From NCBI RefSeq assembly GCF_022899935.1, contig NZ_JALJCJ010000007.1, forward strand, positions 323,064 through 387,063: 64,000 bases of DNA, written 5' to 3'. Positions within the stretch are counted from its first letter, which is position 1. Every line of letters starts with the position of its first letter. Position numbers and translations under genes: made by a program. The DNA is from Shinella curvata (GTDB lineage Bacteria; Pseudomonadota; Alphaproteobacteria; Rhizobiales; Rhizobiaceae). Below, piece by piece: positions 20,617-29,031 of this stretch. Under the pieces are notes generated by a model. It was not told the DNA's origin. It worked only from the letters and a program-made list of their open reading frames with translations, and did not search any database.

Positions 20617-21066
20617 ATGTTGAAAGGCATTCATCCGCTGCTCGGGCCGGAGCTTCTGCACGCGATCAGGACGATGGGACATGGCGACCATATCGTCATT
20701 GCCGATGCCAATTTCCCGTCGAGCTTCTTAGGCCCGAAGGTCATCCGTGCCGACGGTGTCGATGCTGTAGGGATCACCGAGGCGATCCTCGCCCATATGC
20801 CGCTCGATACCTTCGTGCCGGAGGCGGCGTGGCGAATGGAAGTCGTCGGCGACCCTACCGCGGTGCCGGAGGTCTGCGCGACCTTTCAGGATCTGGTGAA
20901 CCGGCTGGCGGGGGATTTCACCGTCCATTCGGTCGAGCGTTTCGCTTTCTACGAGATGGCCAAGAAGGCGGCCTATATCGTCGCCACGACGGAATTCCGC
21001 CTCTACGGCAATATCATTCTGAAGAAGGGTGTCGTGCACCCGCATGAGGTCTATCGGGTTTCGTAA
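20617..21066 (+). CDS. fucU: L-fucose mutarotase (RbsD/FucU family)
   Basis: 149 residues. Interconverts alpha and beta anomers of L-fucose or a related sugar. It begins MLKGIHPLLGPELLHAI and has the catalytic His22 and Asp24 in MGHGD, IRADG, and the C-terminal RFAFYEMAKKA and YGNIILKKGV, which match FucU more closely than RbsD. ATG 20617 follows GGAAAGGA. It gives the best hint that the island handles a fucose-like sugar. Confidence 0.88.
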   Translation: MLKGIHPLLGPELLHAIRTMGHGDHIVIADANFPSSFLGPKVIRADGVDAVGITEAILAHMPLDTFVPEAAWRMEVVGDPTAVPEVCATFQDLVNRLAGDFTVHSVERFAFYEMAKKAAYIVATTEFRLYGNIILKKGVVHPHEVYRVS

Positions 21067-21192
21067 ACCCGGCGGCCACCGTTTGGGAGGACGGGGGACG
21101 ATGGACTGGATCATTTGGAGTTGCAGTTTTTTACCTGAAAATCGCCCGCTTGCCAGGAAACCGGCTCGGGTGTAGCGTGCCGTATAAATGTT

Positions 21193-21206
21193 TTTTATCG
21201 ATAAAA
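21193..21206. promoter_or_regulatory. Operator-like palindrome B before the ABC transporter
   Basis: TTTTATCGATAAAA, a perfect 14-bp palindrome, four bases after a -10-like TATAAA (21183-21188), in the 210-bp gap before the binding-protein gene. It shares TCGATAAAAG with site A. The position over the expected transcription start suits repression. Confidence 0.55.
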
Positions 21207-21276
21207 GGTCGAGTTGTTCGCTTCCTGCAACACGATCCCTCAAGGAGGACAGGAAGCATCTGAGAGGAGAAACCTG

Positions 21277-22266
21277 ATGAGCATTGTAAGATCGCTTCTG
21301 TCCCGCCGCGCCTTCACGGCATTGGCGGGTGCCGCAGTCCTCGCCACTATGACCCCGGGCGCGTCCTTTGCGCAGGATGTCACCATTCCGATCATCGTCA
21401 AGGATACGACGTCCTTCTACTGGCAGATCGTGCTGGCCGGCGCCCGCCAGGCCGGCAAGGATCTCGGCGTCAACGTGCCGGAGCTCGGCGCGCAGTCGGA
21501 ATCCGACATCAACGGCCAGATCAGCATTCTTGAAAACGCCGTGGCCGGCGGTCCTGCCGCCGTCGTCATCTCGCCGACGGAATTCAAGGCGCTCGGCAAG
21601 CCGGTCGATGAAGCCGCGAAGTCCGTTCCGATCATCGGCATCGATTCCTCGGCGGATTCCAAGGCCTTCACCTCGTTCCTGACCACCGACAACGTGCAGG
21701 GCGGCCGCATCGGCGCCGATGGCCTCGCCGCCGCCGTCAAGGCTGCGACGGGCAAGGAAGAGGGCGAGATCGCCATCATCACCAGCCTGCCGGGCGTCGG
21801 CTCGCTCGACCAGCGTCGCGAAGGCTTCCTCGATCAGGTCAAGACCAAGTATCCGGGCCTGAAGGTCGTGGCCGACAAATATGCCGACGGCCAGGCCACC
21901 ACCGGCCTCAACATGATGACCGACCTCATCACCGCCAACCCCAACCTCGTCGGCGTCTTCGCCTCCAACCTCATCATGGCGCAGGGCGTCGGCCAGGCGA
22001 TCGCGGAAAACAAGCTCGGCGACAAGATCAAGGTCATCGGCTTCGACTCGGATGAAAAGACCGTCGGCTTCCTCAAGGAAGGCGTGCTGGCCGGCCTCGT
22101 CGTACAGGATCCCTATCGCATGGGCTATGACGGCGTGAAGACGGCGCTCGCCGTCTCCAAGGGCGAGAAAGTCGAGGCCTTCGTCGATACCGGCGCCAAT
22201 CTCGTGACCAAGGACAACATGGCTGATCCGAAGATCGATGCCCTCTTGAACCCGAAGGTCAACTGA
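21277..22266 (+). CDS. Sugar ABC transporter periplasmic binding protein
   Basis: 329 residues, ribose-type (periplasmic binding protein family 4). Signal sequence to about residue 32: the stretch LSRRAFTALAG has a Tat-like twin Arg, then a hydrophobic core and the cleavage site ASFA/QD. Mature part shows IPIIVKDTTSFYWQ, SPTEFKALGKPVDEA, GIDSSADSKAF and QDPYRMGYDGV typical of sugar binders. ATG 21277 with GAGAGGAG; the upstream in-frame 21 codons are not used. A strong hairpin follows, which would give more binding protein than membrane parts. Confidence 0.92.
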   Translation: MSIVRSLLSRRAFTALAGAAVLATMTPGASFAQDVTIPIIVKDTTSFYWQIVLAGARQAGKDLGVNVPELGAQSESDINGQISILENAVAGGPAAVVISPTEFKALGKPVDEAAKSVPIIGIDSSADSKAFTSFLTTDNVQGGRIGADGLAAAVKAATGKEEGEIAIITSLPGVGSLDQRREGFLDQVKTKYPGLKVVADKYADGQATTGLNMMTDLITANPNLVGVFASNLIMAQGVGQAIAENKLGDKIKVIGFDSDEKTVGFLKEGVLAGLVVQDPYRMGYDGVKTALAVSKGEKVEAFVDTGANLVTKDNMADPKIDALLNPKVN

Positions 22267-22292
22267 CGGGAAAACCATGACGGTTTGACCCC

Positions 22293-22324
22293 GTCCCGCC
22301 CGGACGGCATCATCCGGGCGGGAC
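22293..22324 (+). terminator. mRNA-stabilising or attenuating hairpin after the binding-protein gene
   Basis: Perfect 12-bp stem, 8-base loop, no good U tract. Such hairpins commonly protect the 3' end of binding-protein mRNA and let only part of transcription continue. Confidence 0.65.
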
Positions 22325-22352
22325 GCTTTCCGCAGCCAGGGAGGAGAACGCG

Positions 22353-23906
22353 ATGAGCAGCCTCGAAGAGCTCAGCCATCGGCATGACGACCAGGCGAAG
22401 CTCGCCGAATCCGACACCGTGGCGCGCGGTGCGCCCATCCTCGAACTGCGCGGCCTGCAGAAGAAATACGGCCTCGTCGAAGCGCTGAAACCGGCGACAG
22501 TGACGTTCCTGGCCGGTGAAATCCACGCCATCGTCGGCGAAAACGGTGCCGGCAAATCCACGCTCATCAAGCTTCTGACCGGCGTTATCCGGCGAACGGC
22601 GGGCGAGGTCTTCTGGTGCGGAAAACCCGTCCAGCTCGCCACCCCCAACGAGGCGATTTCCCGCGGCATCAATGCGGTGCATCAGGAGGTCGTGCTCTGC
22701 GCGCATCTCTCCGTGGCCGCCAACATGTTTCTCGGCGACGAGATGAACCGCTATGGCCTGATGCGCAAGGGCGCGATGGAAAAGGCAGCTCAGGCCGTGC
22801 TGGACGATCTCGGCTTCCAGCTTCCGGCGGCAGCCCCGCTCGGCAGCCTCACCATCGGCCAGCAGCAACTGGTCGCGACGGCGAAAGCTGCTATGCGCGG
22901 TATCCGTTTTCTCATCTTCGACGAGCCCACCGCCTACCTGACCCGCCAGGAATCGGCCCAGCTTTTCCGGCTCATTCGCCGGCTCCGCGATCAGGGCGTC
23001 ACCATCGTCTACATCAGCCACCGCATGGAAGAGGTCTTCGAACTGGCCGACCGTGTGTCGGTTCTGCGCGACGGCACCCATGTCGGCACGCGGCTGATCG
23101 GCGAGACCAATGAGGCCGAACTGATCGCGCTGATGATCAACCGCACGATCGAGCAGATCTATCACAAGGAGAAGGTCGCCATCGGCAAGCCGATCGTCGA
23201 GACCAAGGGCCTGTCCGGCCCCGGTTTCGAGGATGTCTCGCTGACGGTAAGATCCGGCGAGATCGTCGGCCTCTATGGTCTCATCGGCGCGGGGCGCAGC
23301 GAATTCGCGCTCGGCCTTTACGGCCGCCAGCCGGTCAAATCGGGCGAAATCCTCTGGGAGGGCCGCAAGGTCGAGATTTCCAACGAGCGCGAGGCGATGG
23401 CTCTCGGCATCGCGCTGGCGCCGGAAAGCCGGCGCGACCAGGGCCTCTGCCTCAACCTGTCGATCGGCCTCAATATCAATCTGCCGATCTTCAGGCGGCT
23501 GAGTTCGGGCCTTGTGATCCGCAAGGGCGACGAGGCCGAGAATGCCGAGCGGCAGATCCGCGATCTCCGCATCAAGACGCCGTCGCGCAGCGTGCTGGCT
23601 TCGGCCATGTCCGGCGGCAACCAGCAGAAGATCGTCATCGGCAAGTGGCTGAGCCACGGCGCAAAGCTCTTCATCTTCGACGAACCGACCGTCGGCGTTG
23701 ATGTCGGCACCAAGGCGGAAATCTACCGGCTGTTCGGCGAACTGCTGAAGCGGGGCGCCGGCATCATTCTCATCTCGTCCTACCTGCCGGAGGTCTATGA
23801 GTTGTCCGATCGGCTGCACGTCTTCCGCGGCGGCCGGCTGGTTGCCAGCCACGACCATCGGGCAGCCACCCATGAAGACGTCCTGACCCAGGCGATCGGC
23901 ATCTGA
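22353..23906 (+). CDS. Sugar ABC transporter ATP-binding protein with two ATPase domains (RbsA type)
   Basis: 517 residues. First nucleotide-binding domain: Walker A GENGAGKST at about 62-70, signature LTIGQQQL, Walker B FLIFDEPT, then ISHRMEEV. Second domain (from about 270): degenerate Walker A YGLIGAGRSE, signature MSGGNQQK, Walker B LFIFDEPTVGVD. The weak second P-loop is normal for this family. ATG 22353 follows GGGAGGAG. Powers uptake with the binding protein before it and the permease after it. Confidence 0.95.
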   Translation: MSSLEELSHRHDDQAKLAESDTVARGAPILELRGLQKKYGLVEALKPATVTFLAGEIHAIVGENGAGKSTLIKLLTGVIRRTAGEVFWCGKPVQLATPNEAISRGINAVHQEVVLCAHLSVAANMFLGDEMNRYGLMRKGAMEKAAQAVLDDLGFQLPAAAPLGSLTIGQQQLVATAKAAMRGIRFLIFDEPTAYLTRQESAQLFRLIRRLRDQGVTIVYISHRMEEVFELADRVSVLRDGTHVGTRLIGETNEAELIALMINRTIEQIYHKEKVAIGKPIVETKGLSGPGFEDVSLTVRSGEIVGLYGLIGAGRSEFALGLYGRQPVKSGEILWEGRKVEISNEREAMALGIALAPESRRDQGLCLNLSIGLNINLPIFRRLSSGLVIRKGDEAENAERQIRDLRIKTPSRSVLASAMSGGNQQKIVIGKWLSHGAKLFIFDEPTVGVDVGTKAEIYRLFGELLKRGAGIILISSYLPEVYELSDRLHVFRGGRLVASHDHRAATHEDVLTQAIGI

Positions 23907-23907
23907 A

Positions 23908-23949
23908 CAATTCCAGCGAAAGTGTGCAGCGGTTTTGTGCCCGGAATTG
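23908..23949. repeat. Rhizobial palindromic repeat between ATPase and permease genes
   Basis: Inverted arms CAATTCC and GGAATTG flank a middle containing GTGTGCAGCGGTTTTG. The pattern (acaattccag...ccggaattgcgt) resembles a dispersed intergenic element I know from rhizobial genomes. It sits inside the transporter operon. Confidence 0.55.
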
Positions 23950-23992
23950 CGTCAAAACAGACTGAGCGCTACGCGAAAAAGGGAGAAGAAAC

Positions 23993-24967
23993 ATGAGCGT
24001 GGACACGACGACGGAAAGCGCACCGGCCCCGAAGAGAGGCAGGAACATCCTGCTCGGCTTGACCCTGTTCGGGCTTTTGGCGGCGCTTTGGCTGGCGCTC
24101 GGCTTGTCCACGAATGCCTTCTGGACTCCGGGTAACATTTCCAACCTGCTGCGTCAGGGGGCGATGACAGCGATCCTTGCGGTCGGCCAGACCTTCGTCA
24201 TCATCACGGCCGGCATCGATCTGTCGGTCGGGGCGATCGTCGGCTTCACCAGCGTCATCGTCGCCTGGCTGCTTCAGGCCGGCGTGCCGCTCTGGGCGGC
24301 GATCATCCTGACGCTGCTGATGGGCGTTGCGATCGGCGCCTTCCATGGTTTCGGCATCGTGCGCATGGGCCTGCCGCCCTTCATCATCACGCTCGCGACG
24401 CTGACCTCGCTGCGCGGCATCGGCCTGCTCATCACCAATGGCTCTACGATCTCGATCAACCACGAGGGCTTCACCAATTTCTCCCGCATGGATTTCCTCG
24501 GCGTGCCGAGCCTGTTCTGGATGGTCATCCTCGTGGCGATCCCGGCCTTCGTCTTCCTGCATCTCTCGCGCTTCGGCCGCTATCTCTTCGCGGTCGGCTC
24601 GAACAGCGAGGCGGCGCGGCTGTCGGGGGTTAATGTCAATCGCACGATCTATCTCGCCTATATCCTCTCGGCCACCTGCGCCGCCTTCGTCGGCCTGCTG
24701 CTCGCCTCGCGCATCGGCATCGGCAATGCCACGCAGGCGGAAGGCTGGGAGCTTCAGGCGATCGCCTCGTCCGTCATCGGCGGCACCAGCCTGTTCGGCG
24801 CGGTCGGTTCCGTGCATGGCCCGCTGCTCGGCGCCTTCATCCTCGCCACCATTAACAACGGCGCGAACCTGCTCAACGTCAACTCGTTCTGGCAGCGTAT
24901 CATCACCGGTCTGCTGATCATCGTCATCGTCTATTTCGACCAGTTGCGTCGCCGCGGAAGCCGTTGA
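23993..24967 (+). CDS. Sugar ABC transporter permease (RbsC type)
   Basis: 324 residues with about nine or ten hydrophobic segments (first at about 20-40). Family hallmarks: TFVIITAGIDLSVGAI, GLPPFIITLATL, the EAARLSGVNV cytoplasmic loop that contacts the ATPase, and VIGGTSLFGAVGSV. ATG 23993 follows GGGAGAAG. One base separates its stop from the next gene. Confidence 0.95.
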   Translation: MSVDTTTESAPAPKRGRNILLGLTLFGLLAALWLALGLSTNAFWTPGNISNLLRQGAMTAILAVGQTFVIITAGIDLSVGAIVGFTSVIVAWLLQAGVPLWAAIILTLLMGVAIGAFHGFGIVRMGLPPFIITLATLTSLRGIGLLITNGSTISINHEGFTNFSRMDFLGVPSLFWMVILVAIPAFVFLHLSRFGRYLFAVGSNSEAARLSGVNVNRTIYLAYILSATCAAFVGLLLASRIGIGNATQAEGWELQAIASSVIGGTSLFGAVGSVHGPLLGAFILATINNGANLLNVNSFWQRIITGLLIIVIVYFDQLRRRGSR

Positions 24968-24968
24968 G

Positions 24969-25982
24969 ATGAAAGCTGTCGTTTGTGTGGAACCCGGCCG
25001 CCTCGAGGCGGTCGAACGGGAGCGGCCTGCGGTACCGGAGGGCTGGGCGCGCGTCGCCGTCAGCCATGTCGGCATCTGCGGCACCGACTATCATATCTTC
25101 GAAGGCAAACACCCGTTCCTCGAATACCCCCGTGTCATGGGCCACGAGGTCTCCGCGACGGTCATCGAGCCCGGCGCCGGCGGCCTTGCCGCCGGCACGC
25201 CCGTCGTGGTGAACCCCTATATCTCCTGCGGCACCTGCATCGCTTGCCGGAAGGGCAAGCCGAACTGCTGCACCGCCATCCGCGTGCTCGGCGTGCACAC
25301 CGACGGCGCGTTCTGTGAAGAGATCACCGTCCCGCCGGAAAATCTTTATCCGGCTGAAGGCCTGTCGCTGGAGGCTGCCGCGACCGTCGAATTCCTCGCT
25401 ATCGGTGCCCATGCCGTGCGCCGCTCGCTGACACCGGCCGGTTCTCGTGCCCTGATCATCGGTGCTGGCCCCATCGGTCTCGGCACCGCGCTCTTTTCGC
25501 GCATCGCAGGCCATGATGTTACGTTGATGGATACATCGCAGGAACGCCTCGCCATGGCGGCGGAGCGTTTCGGCTTTGCCTCCGGCCTCGTCGCCGGAGC
25601 GAGCGCCACGGAAGAGGTGAGCCGGGTGACGGATGGCGACGGCTTCGACGTCGTCTTCGATGCCACCGGCTATGGCAAATCCATGGAAGCGGCCTTCGGC
25701 TATGTCGCCCATGGCGGGGCGCTGGTGCTGGTCAGCGTCGTGAAGGACGAAATCCGCTTCTCCGATCCGGAATTCCACAAGCGCGAGATGATGCTGATCG
25801 GCAGCCGCAATGCGACGCGGGTCGATTTCGAACATGTCGTGGCAAGCATCCGCGCCGGTCATGTGCCGGTGGAGGCGCTCGTGACCCATCGCACGACGCT
25901 CGACGACGTGCCCGTCGATCTCGCCCGCTGGGCCACCGAAAAGGGCGGATTGATCAAGGCCGTCGTTCGCGTTGCGGGATAA
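24969..25982 (+). CDS. Zinc-dependent alcohol dehydrogenase (L-galactonate dehydrogenase/RspB-like)
   Basis: 337 residues. Catalytic zinc ligands Cys37 and Glu60/His59 (MGHE), structural zinc Cys87, 90, 93 and 101, Rossmann motif IIGAGPIGLG. Relatives include LgoD (L-galactonate 5-dehydrogenase) and RspB. It would oxidise a hydroxyl of the imported sugar or of its acid. Last gene of the transporter operon. A cluster holding this and a tagaturonate-reductase-like gene could also suit L-galactonate-type acids, so the substrate remains open. Confidence 0.87.
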   Translation: MKAVVCVEPGRLEAVERERPAVPEGWARVAVSHVGICGTDYHIFEGKHPFLEYPRVMGHEVSATVIEPGAGGLAAGTPVVVNPYISCGTCIACRKGKPNCCTAIRVLGVHTDGAFCEEITVPPENLYPAEGLSLEAAATVEFLAIGAHAVRRSLTPAGSRALIIGAGPIGLGTALFSRIAGHDVTLMDTSQERLAMAAERFGFASGLVAGASATEEVSRVTDGDGFDVVFDATGYGKSMEAAFGYVAHGGALVLVSVVKDEIRFSDPEFHKREMMLIGSRNATRVDFEHVVASIRAGHVPVEALVTHRTTLDDVPVDLARWATEKGGLIKAVVRVAG

Positions 25983-26081
25983 ACCGCCGGGGCGCATGAG
26001 GATGGCTGAACCGGCTGGGCTTCGTTCATTTCCGCGAAAGGTTCACGGGCGTAGGATGCCGGTGTGGTATGTTGCCACGCA

Positions 26082-26112
26082 GCGAAAACCTGTTAGTGTT
26101 TTCGCAATTGCG
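26082..26112. promoter_or_regulatory. Hairpin and overlapping palindrome upstream of phaZ
   Basis: GCGAAAAC/GTTTTCGC arms (26082-26089, 26098-26105) with an 8-base loop, overlapping the perfect palindrome CGCAATTGCG (26103-26112), about 65 bp before phaZ. It could end the upstream operon or bind a regulator; there is no U tract. Confidence 0.4.
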
Positions 26113-26176
26113 GAAACCGGGTGAGACGGTGTGGCGGACATGAGCCCCGCACCGGGAAAATGGGATAACGCGTCCG

Positions 26177-27466
26177 ATGTATTATCAGCTGTATGAACTC
26201 AACCATGCGATGATGGCGCCCTGGCGCGCCGCGGCGGACCAGATGCGGATCGCCTTCCGCAACCCGCTCAACCCGCTCTCGCACACCTATTTCGGCCGCA
26301 CCATGGCGGCGGGCTTCGAGGTTCTCGAGCGGACCACCCGGCGCTACGGCAAGCCGGCCTTCGATCTTCCGACCACGCCGATCGACGGCAAGGACGTCTC
26401 GGTTCACGAGAAGATCGTCTGGAAGCGGCCTTTCTGCAATCTCATCCATTTCGAGCGCTGTCTGCCCGCCGGCCACCGCAAGGACCCAAAGGTCCTGATC
26501 GTCGCGCCGATGTCCGGCCATTATGCGACGCTGCTGCGCGGCACGGTCGAGGCGCTGCTGCCGCATGCGGAAGTTCACATCACGGACTGGATCGACGCCC
26601 GCATGGTGCCGATCTCCGATGGATCCTTCGATCTCGACGATTACATCGACTACGTCATCCAGATGCTGCATGCGCTGGGGCCGGATACGCATGTCATCGC
26701 CGTCTGCCAGCCGGCGGTGCCGGTGCTGGCCGCCGTATCGGTGATGGAAGCCGACAACGATCCGCTGTCGCCCTCCACCATGACGCTGATGGGCGGGCCG
26801 ATCGATACGCGCATCAACCCGACGGCGGTGAACAACCTCGCCAAGGAAAAGCCGCTCGACTGGTTCCGCGACAATGTCATCATGCCGGTTCCGTGGCCGC
26901 AACCGGGCTTCATGCGCCAGGTCTATCCGGGCTTCCTGCAGCTTTCGGGCTTCATGTCGATGAACCTCGACCGCCATGTCATCGCCCACAAGGAGTTCTT
27001 CGCCCATCTCGTGAAGAACGACGGCGATGCGGCCGAAAAGCATCGCGATTTCTACGACGAGTATCTCGCCGTCATGGACCTGACGGCCGAGTTCTATCTC
27101 CAGACCGTCGAAACCGTGTTCATGAAACACGCGCTGCCGAAGGGCGAGATGATGCACCGCTCGCGTCCCGTCGATACGACGGCGATCCGCAAGGTGGCGC
27201 TCTTGACCGTCGAGGGCGAGAACGACGATATTTCGGGCGTCGGCCAGACCAAGGCGGCGCAGACGATCTGCACCAACATTCCCGACGACATGCGCATGCA
27301 CTACATGCAGCCGGATGTCGGCCATTACGGCGTGTTCAACGGCTCGCGCTTCCGCAAGGAGATCGCGCCACGCATCCTGTCCTTCATCGAGGCGCACGGC
27401 AAAGCCAACAAGGCAAAGCCGGTGCCGCGCGTCATCAAGGGCGGAAAGGCCAGCGGCACAGCCTGA
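26177..27466 (+). CDS. phaZ: Intracellular poly(3-hydroxybutyrate) depolymerase
   Basis: Mobilises stored polyhydroxybutyrate granules to hydroxybutyrate. 429 residues. Matches the cytoplasmic PhaZ family with a Cys nucleophile: Cys177 in VIAVCQPAVP, with conserved surroundings MSGHYATLLRGTVE, LMGGPIDTR and a C-terminal His in QPDVGHYGVF. No signal peptide, as expected. ATG 26177 with no strong ribosome site (GGGATAACG). Stands alone after a 194-bp gap. Confidence 0.94.
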   Translation: MYYQLYELNHAMMAPWRAAADQMRIAFRNPLNPLSHTYFGRTMAAGFEVLERTTRRYGKPAFDLPTTPIDGKDVSVHEKIVWKRPFCNLIHFERCLPAGHRKDPKVLIVAPMSGHYATLLRGTVEALLPHAEVHITDWIDARMVPISDGSFDLDDYIDYVIQMLHALGPDTHVIAVCQPAVPVLAAVSVMEADNDPLSPSTMTLMGGPIDTRINPTAVNNLAKEKPLDWFRDNVIMPVPWPQPGFMRQVYPGFLQLSGFMSMNLDRHVIAHKEFFAHLVKNDGDAAEKHRDFYDEYLAVMDLTAEFYLQTVETVFMKHALPKGEMMHRSRPVDTTAIRKVALLTVEGENDDISGVGQTKAAQTICTNIPDDMRMHYMQPDVGHYGVFNGSRFRKEIAPRILSFIEAHGKANKAKPVPRVIKGGKASGTA

Positions 27467-27594
27467 TTTTTCGGGCTCGTTTCAGGCACTTGCCCGAATT
27501 CATGCGCCATCGTCTTGAACGCGATGGGCGGTCTAACCACATCGGATTCACCGGAAACCGAGGTGGTTTCCGCCGATCGTGAGGAAGATTGCAC

Positions 27595-28029
27595 ATGAAC
27601 CAGTCAGCGCTCATTCGTCCGGACTGGACGCCGGCGACCATCGCCCTGATGGTGCTGGGCTTCGTGGTATTCTGGCCGCTCGGCCTTGCCATGCTTGCCT
27701 ACATCATCTTCGGCGATCGCCTGAGAAACTTCAAGAAAGACGCCAACGACAATCTCGACGGCATGTTCGCCTCCTGCCGCAGCAAGTTCCGCGGCGGCCG
27801 TGGCCACGCGTTCCGCAGCACCACCGGCAACGTCGCCTTCGACGACTGGCGTGATGCCGAACTCGCCCGCCTCGACGAGGAGCGCCGCAAGCTCGACGAG
27901 ATGCGTGAACAGTTCGACGCCTACAGCCGCGAGCTGCGCCGCGCCAAGGACCAGGAGGAGTTCGACCGCTTCATGCGCGAACGCCGCGCCGAAGGAAAGG
28001 GCGACGTGCCCGGCTTCCCGGCAACCTGA
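27595..28029 (+). CDS. DUF2852 membrane-anchored protein
   Basis: 144 residues. One or two membrane segments at about 15-42 (IALMVLGFVVFWPLGLAMLAYI), then a Gly/Arg-rich stretch and a long charged helix from about 80 (ELARLDEERRKLDEMREQF) likely to form a coiled coil. Widespread in rhizobia; function unknown. I use ATG 27595, with GAGGAAG seven bases ahead, rather than the TTG two codons earlier. Confidence 0.82.
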   Translation: MNQSALIRPDWTPATIALMVLGFVVFWPLGLAMLAYIIFGDRLRNFKKDANDNLDGMFASCRSKFRGGRGHAFRSTTGNVAFDDWRDAELARLDEERRKLDEMREQFDAYSRELRRAKDQEEFDRFMRERRAEGKGDVPGFPAT

Positions 28030-28061
28030 TCGCCTGTGGAGCGCCGCTCCACCTCCTTCTC

Positions 28062-28152
28062 CGTCATCCTCGGGCTTGACCCGAGGATCCACGCGGTACC
28101 CGCGGCATGGATGGTCGGGTTATCCTCGGGTTTAACCCGAGTGCCGTCCATG
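28062..28152. repeat. Palindromic repeat pair, CCTCGGG family, copy 1
   Basis: Left unit 28066-28088 has arms ATCCTCGGG/CCCGAGGAT; right unit 28122-28142 is a diverged version (ATCCTCGGG TTTAA CCCGAG). The whole is flanked by GTCAT and ATGAC. The intact form of the element is at 60989-61075. Confidence 0.75.
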
Positions 28153-28241
28153 ACGAAGGAGAGAAGCGACTACCCAGAAACCTACCGGCGCCGTGAGCGC
28201 CGGTTTTTCGTTGAGGCATTTCAGCCGGGCTCGAATCGGCT

Positions 28242-29015
28242 ATGAAAGGCAGCATGTTCTCCTTGCTTCGCAAGCCCCGAAAGGCCCTTAAGACGCCGCC
28301 GCCGCCCGAGCGGCGCGAGCTTGACGTCAATGGCCGGCGCCTGCCGCTCACCATCAAGCGGGATTCGCGCGCGACACGCCTGACGCTGCGGATCGAGCCG
28401 GGCGGCCGGGCGTTGCGCATGACGGTACCGTCAGGCATCGCCGACCGCGAAATCCGCGATTTCCTCGATCGTCATCAGGGCTGGCTGATGACCAAGCTCG
28501 CCAAATTCCGCACGACGAACGAACTGGCCGATGGCGGTTATGTCATGATCCGCGGCGTCGCCCATCGTATCGAGGCGACCGGCCGGCTGCGCGGGTTGAC
28601 CGAGGCCGTCATCGTCGATGACGAGGCGGTGCTGCGCGTTGGCGGCATGGAGGAGAGCATTCCCCGCCGCATTTCGGATTTCCTGAAGAAGGAGGCGCGG
28701 TTGGAGCTGGACCGGCTGGTTAGCGTTCACGCCGGCCGCATCGGCCGCAAGGTCAAGTCGCTGACCTTGCGCGATACCCGCAGCCGCTGGGGCTCCTGCT
28801 CGGCGGATGGCGCGCTCAGCTTTTCCTGGCGCATCGCCATGGCCCCACCGCATGTCATCGATTATCTCGCCGCCCACGAAGTGGCGCATCTCGAGGAGAT
28901 GAACCACAGTTCGGCCTTCTGGGCTCTGTGCGAAAAGCTCTGCCCGGCGACGGAGGAGGCCAAGCGTTGGCTGAAGCGCAATGGCAGTCTTTTGCACGCA
29001 CTGGATTTCGGCTGA
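28242..29015 (+). CDS. YgjP-like M48-type metallopeptidase (DUF45)
   Basis: 257 residues. Zinc site HEVAH at 212-216 with the third His at 222 (NHSSAFW), preceded by the family motif SRWGSCSADG. The fold is a minimal gluzincin peptidase, sometimes paired with type I restriction systems, though no such genes are here. The N-terminal 25 residues are basic and Pro-rich. ATG 28242 is weakly supported; ATG 28254 is an alternative. Confidence 0.88.
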   Translation: MKGSMFSLLRKPRKALKTPPPPERRELDVNGRRLPLTIKRDSRATRLTLRIEPGGRALRMTVPSGIADREIRDFLDRHQGWLMTKLAKFRTTNELADGGYVMIRGVAHRIEATGRLRGLTEAVIVDDEAVLRVGGMEESIPRRISDFLKKEARLELDRLVSVHAGRIGRKVKSLTLRDTRSRWGSCSADGALSFSWRIAMAPPHVIDYLAAHEVAHLEEMNHSSAFWALCEKLCPATEEAKRWLKRNGSLLHALDFG

Positions 29016-29031
29016 TGGACTACGCCGAAAA

